Origin: Pseudomonas sp. K2I15
GTDB taxonomy: Bacteria > Pseudomonadota > Gammaproteobacteria > Pseudomonadales > Pseudomonadaceae
Direction of reading: 5' to 3'
Length of the DNA: 52,418 bases
NCBI RefSeq assembly: GCF_002204795.1
Contig: NZ_NIXO01000045.1
Span: 1-52,418, forward strand
Shown here: piece after piece, positions 51,329-52,418 of the stretch
Layout: each line of letters starts with the position of its first letter
Numbering within the stretch: position 1 is the first letter of the stretch
Position numbers and translations under genes: made by a program
Notes under the pieces: generated by a model
Database searches by the model: none
Told to the model about the DNA's origin: nothing
What the model saw: only the letters and a program-made list of their open reading frames with translations

Positions 51329-51931
51329 TCAATTGCTGGATATCGAGGTGTTGCCGTGCCGGGCGAGCCAGGTGTGCAGCAGGGCGAAGTTCAGGGAGAA
51401 CTCCGGCATGTGCAGCAAGGCGCCACAGAACACTTCACCGATGATTTTCTGGATCAGTTGCACCGCCCGTGGGTTGCCCAGGAACGTGGCGATGTCGCGT
51501 TGCAGGAGGTTGATGCCCCAGACTTTCTGGTTCAGGTCGAGGCCGACGAACCAGCGGAACAGCAGGTTGTAGTTGAGTTGTTCGTGCAGTTGCTGTTCGT
51601 TGGGGACCGCGTACAGGAGTTGCAGCAGCAGGATCTGCAAGACGGTCTGGGGGGCGATCTGGGTACCGGGTTCGTCCTGGAGCAGGTCGCGGTGGTGGTC
51701 GAGGATTTCGTCGATCTGCGGGCGCAGCAGGACCAATGAATGGCCTGCGGGGATATAGCTGGAGACTTCCTTGAGCGCGCCTTGCCAGTCGTCCTGGGAG
51801 ACGATCCATACCCACGGTGCGCCGTAGCGGTAGACCGAGACCGGCTTTTTGCGCGCGGCTTCGACGATCTTTGACAGGCGCTGGTCGAGCTCCTGCATGC
51901 CGACTTTCGAGTAACGTTCCATAGTTCCCAT
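51329..51931 (-). CDS. phdA: PhdA-like protein with Phd-type N-terminus and DUF772-like part
   Basis: A 200-residue protein. The first ~60 residues resemble Phd/YefM-type antitoxin N-termini (MQELDQRLSKIVEAARKKPV, then YRYGAPWVWIVS). Residues about 75-160 resemble the DUF772 N-terminal segment of IS5-family transposases (LLQLLYAVPNEQQLHEQLN, FRWFVGL), but no catalytic DDE part follows. The start is ATG 51931 with AGGAG upstream. In P. aeruginosa, as I recall it, phdA lies between pdtA and pdtB, and this gene likewise precedes the PdtB-like gene. No toxin gene is adjacent. Confidence 0.75.
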   Translation of the reverse strand: MGTMERYSKVGMQELDQRLSKIVEAARKKPVSVYRYGAPWVWIVSQDDWQGALKEVSSYIPAGHSLVLLRPQIDEILDHHRDLLQDEPGTQIAPQTVLQILLLQLLYAVPNEQQLHEQLNYNLLFRWFVGLDLNQKVWGINLLQRDIATFLGNPRAVQLIQKIIGEVFCGALLHMPEFSLNFALLHTWLARHGNTSISSN

Positions 51932-52418
51932 TCGCCCCACTCCTGGCATCCTGCTTGCGGCTCTGGCATCGCCTGTTTGGCGTTCTTGAGCGCGTTACAT
52001 AGCCAAGACCGGGGGCACCGGGGACTACCGAACTTTTGTCATAAAAGCTTCTTTTTTGGGGCGGGGGTTGGGGGGCATATCCGTTATTTTGGTTAGGGCT
52101 GATATGGGTTCCGCTCTTACAGCGGCTCACTTTTGAAAAGCGCAAAAGTAAGCAAAACGCTCTTGCCCCACCACTCGGCACCTCGCTTGGGCTCGGTGTG
52201 CCCTCTCTCCGGTAGTACTACGCGGGCCGCCGCGACGGGGCGTCCCTGCCCCGTCGCGGCTAAACCGGCGTCCTGCCGGTTTACCCGCTCCGTACTACCT
52301 GCGTTCGGCCAGCGTGGTTTAACGGGGCGCCTAAGATCAAGATCAACAGCAGATCAAGAACACAGCGGCCTACCGGCCGGCTTGAGTGTGGTGAAGCAAA
52401 ATCAAAAACTAAAGCGGG
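51932..52418. other. Intergenic region upstream of the PhdA-like gene
   Basis: 487 bases to the window edge. The first ~145 bases (51932-52077) should hold the promoter of the leftward locus; a single ATGACA half-site on the minus strand near 52035-52041 is not enough to call a Pho box. The rest is the second copy of the long repeat. No pdtA-like gene begins here. Confidence 0.7.
52078..52418 (+). repeat. Long intergenic repeat, copy 2 (runs off the window)
   Basis: Nearly identical, in the same orientation, to 41104-41453, from ATATCCGTTATT to the A-rich tail. Differences are scattered substitutions and short indels, for example CTCTCTCC in place of CTCAGCTCC. Confidence 0.93.

Noticed and set aside
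52021..52060. Pho box upstream of the PhdA-like gene
   Set aside because: Only one ATGACA-like half-site is visible; the second direct repeat at the required spacing is absent.
51435..52181. 248-codon leftward frame reaching into the long repeat
   Set aside because: It reads through repeat sequence and then antiphase through the PhdA-like gene; its Arg/Pro-rich composition is that of a shadow frame.
1..52418. tRNA, rRNA, CRISPR arrays, integrase or attachment sites
   Set aside because: I looked for cloverleaf-like genes, regularly spaced repeats and integrase-like proteins, and found none I could support.

Overview
The window is chromosomal DNA of a fluorescent-group Pseudomonas. The evidence is the high GC, the tightly packed short operons, REP elements built on a 'TCGCGAGCAAGCTCGCTCC' core, a Pdt/TonB4-type locus that I recall from P. 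aeruginosa, and typical pseudomonad families throughout. I see no rRNA, tRNA, CRISPR array, prophage or intact insertion sequence.

Left part (1-16113). A truncated PhzF-family gene and a TerC/CBS membrane protein precede a complete sugar or polyol catabolic locus (2425-12163). An FGGY kinase and a split two-subunit transketolase read leftward. A one-permease ABC importer (permease, binding protein, ATPase), two short-chain dehydrogenases and a SorC-type regulator read rightward. The two arms share a 361-base divergent control region with two nearly identical palindromes. The parts recall the D-apulose-4-phosphate transketolase route, but dehydrogenases replace the isomerase, so the substrate is unassigned. 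SotB, a YfeH-type transporter, an AraC regulator and an alpha/beta hydrolase follow.

Centre (16261-34822). This is the outstanding region: an accessory biosynthetic cluster that appears to make an N-N bonded (hydrazine) amino-acid metabolite. An eight-gene operon (24497-33482) encodes a cupin, a methionyl-tRNA-synthetase-like protein, a glycine/D-amino-acid-oxidase-like flavoenzyme and a lysine/ornithine N-hydroxylase. These are the components of the hydrazine-forming machinery known from Streptomyces (Spb38/39/40, PyrL/M/N, Tri26/27/28). In this cluster the cupin and synthetase domains are separate overlapping genes. The same operon holds SbnA- and SbnB-like genes for L-2,3-diaminopropionate, a leucine-binding-protein-like protein without a signal peptide, and a 598-residue FAD protein. 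Around it lie an MFS exporter, an ArsR regulator, a CysE serine acetyltransferase, an M20 amidohydrolase, an ADH-ALDH-GNAT-GST operon and a LysR regulator. There is no NRPS, PKS or ATP-grasp ligase in the window, so how the building blocks are joined, and the product, are unknown.

Right part (34900-52418). An orphan SsuA/TauA-type binding protein, a small unrecognised gene, an SDR-VOC-saccharopine-dehydrogenase-like operon with a divergent AraC regulator, and a PotE-like permease come first. A leftward locus (41863-51931) follows: PhdA-like protein, FhaC/ShlB-type outer-membrane transporter, ExbB fused to DUF2341/LamG-like domains, ExbD, TonB, porin, coiled-coil protein, YbjN protein, PpiC prolyl isomerase and LysR regulator. 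It resembles P. aeruginosa pdtB-exbB2-exbD2-tonB4, but no pdtA exoprotein is visible. Two nearly identical ~340-base direct repeats flank this locus.
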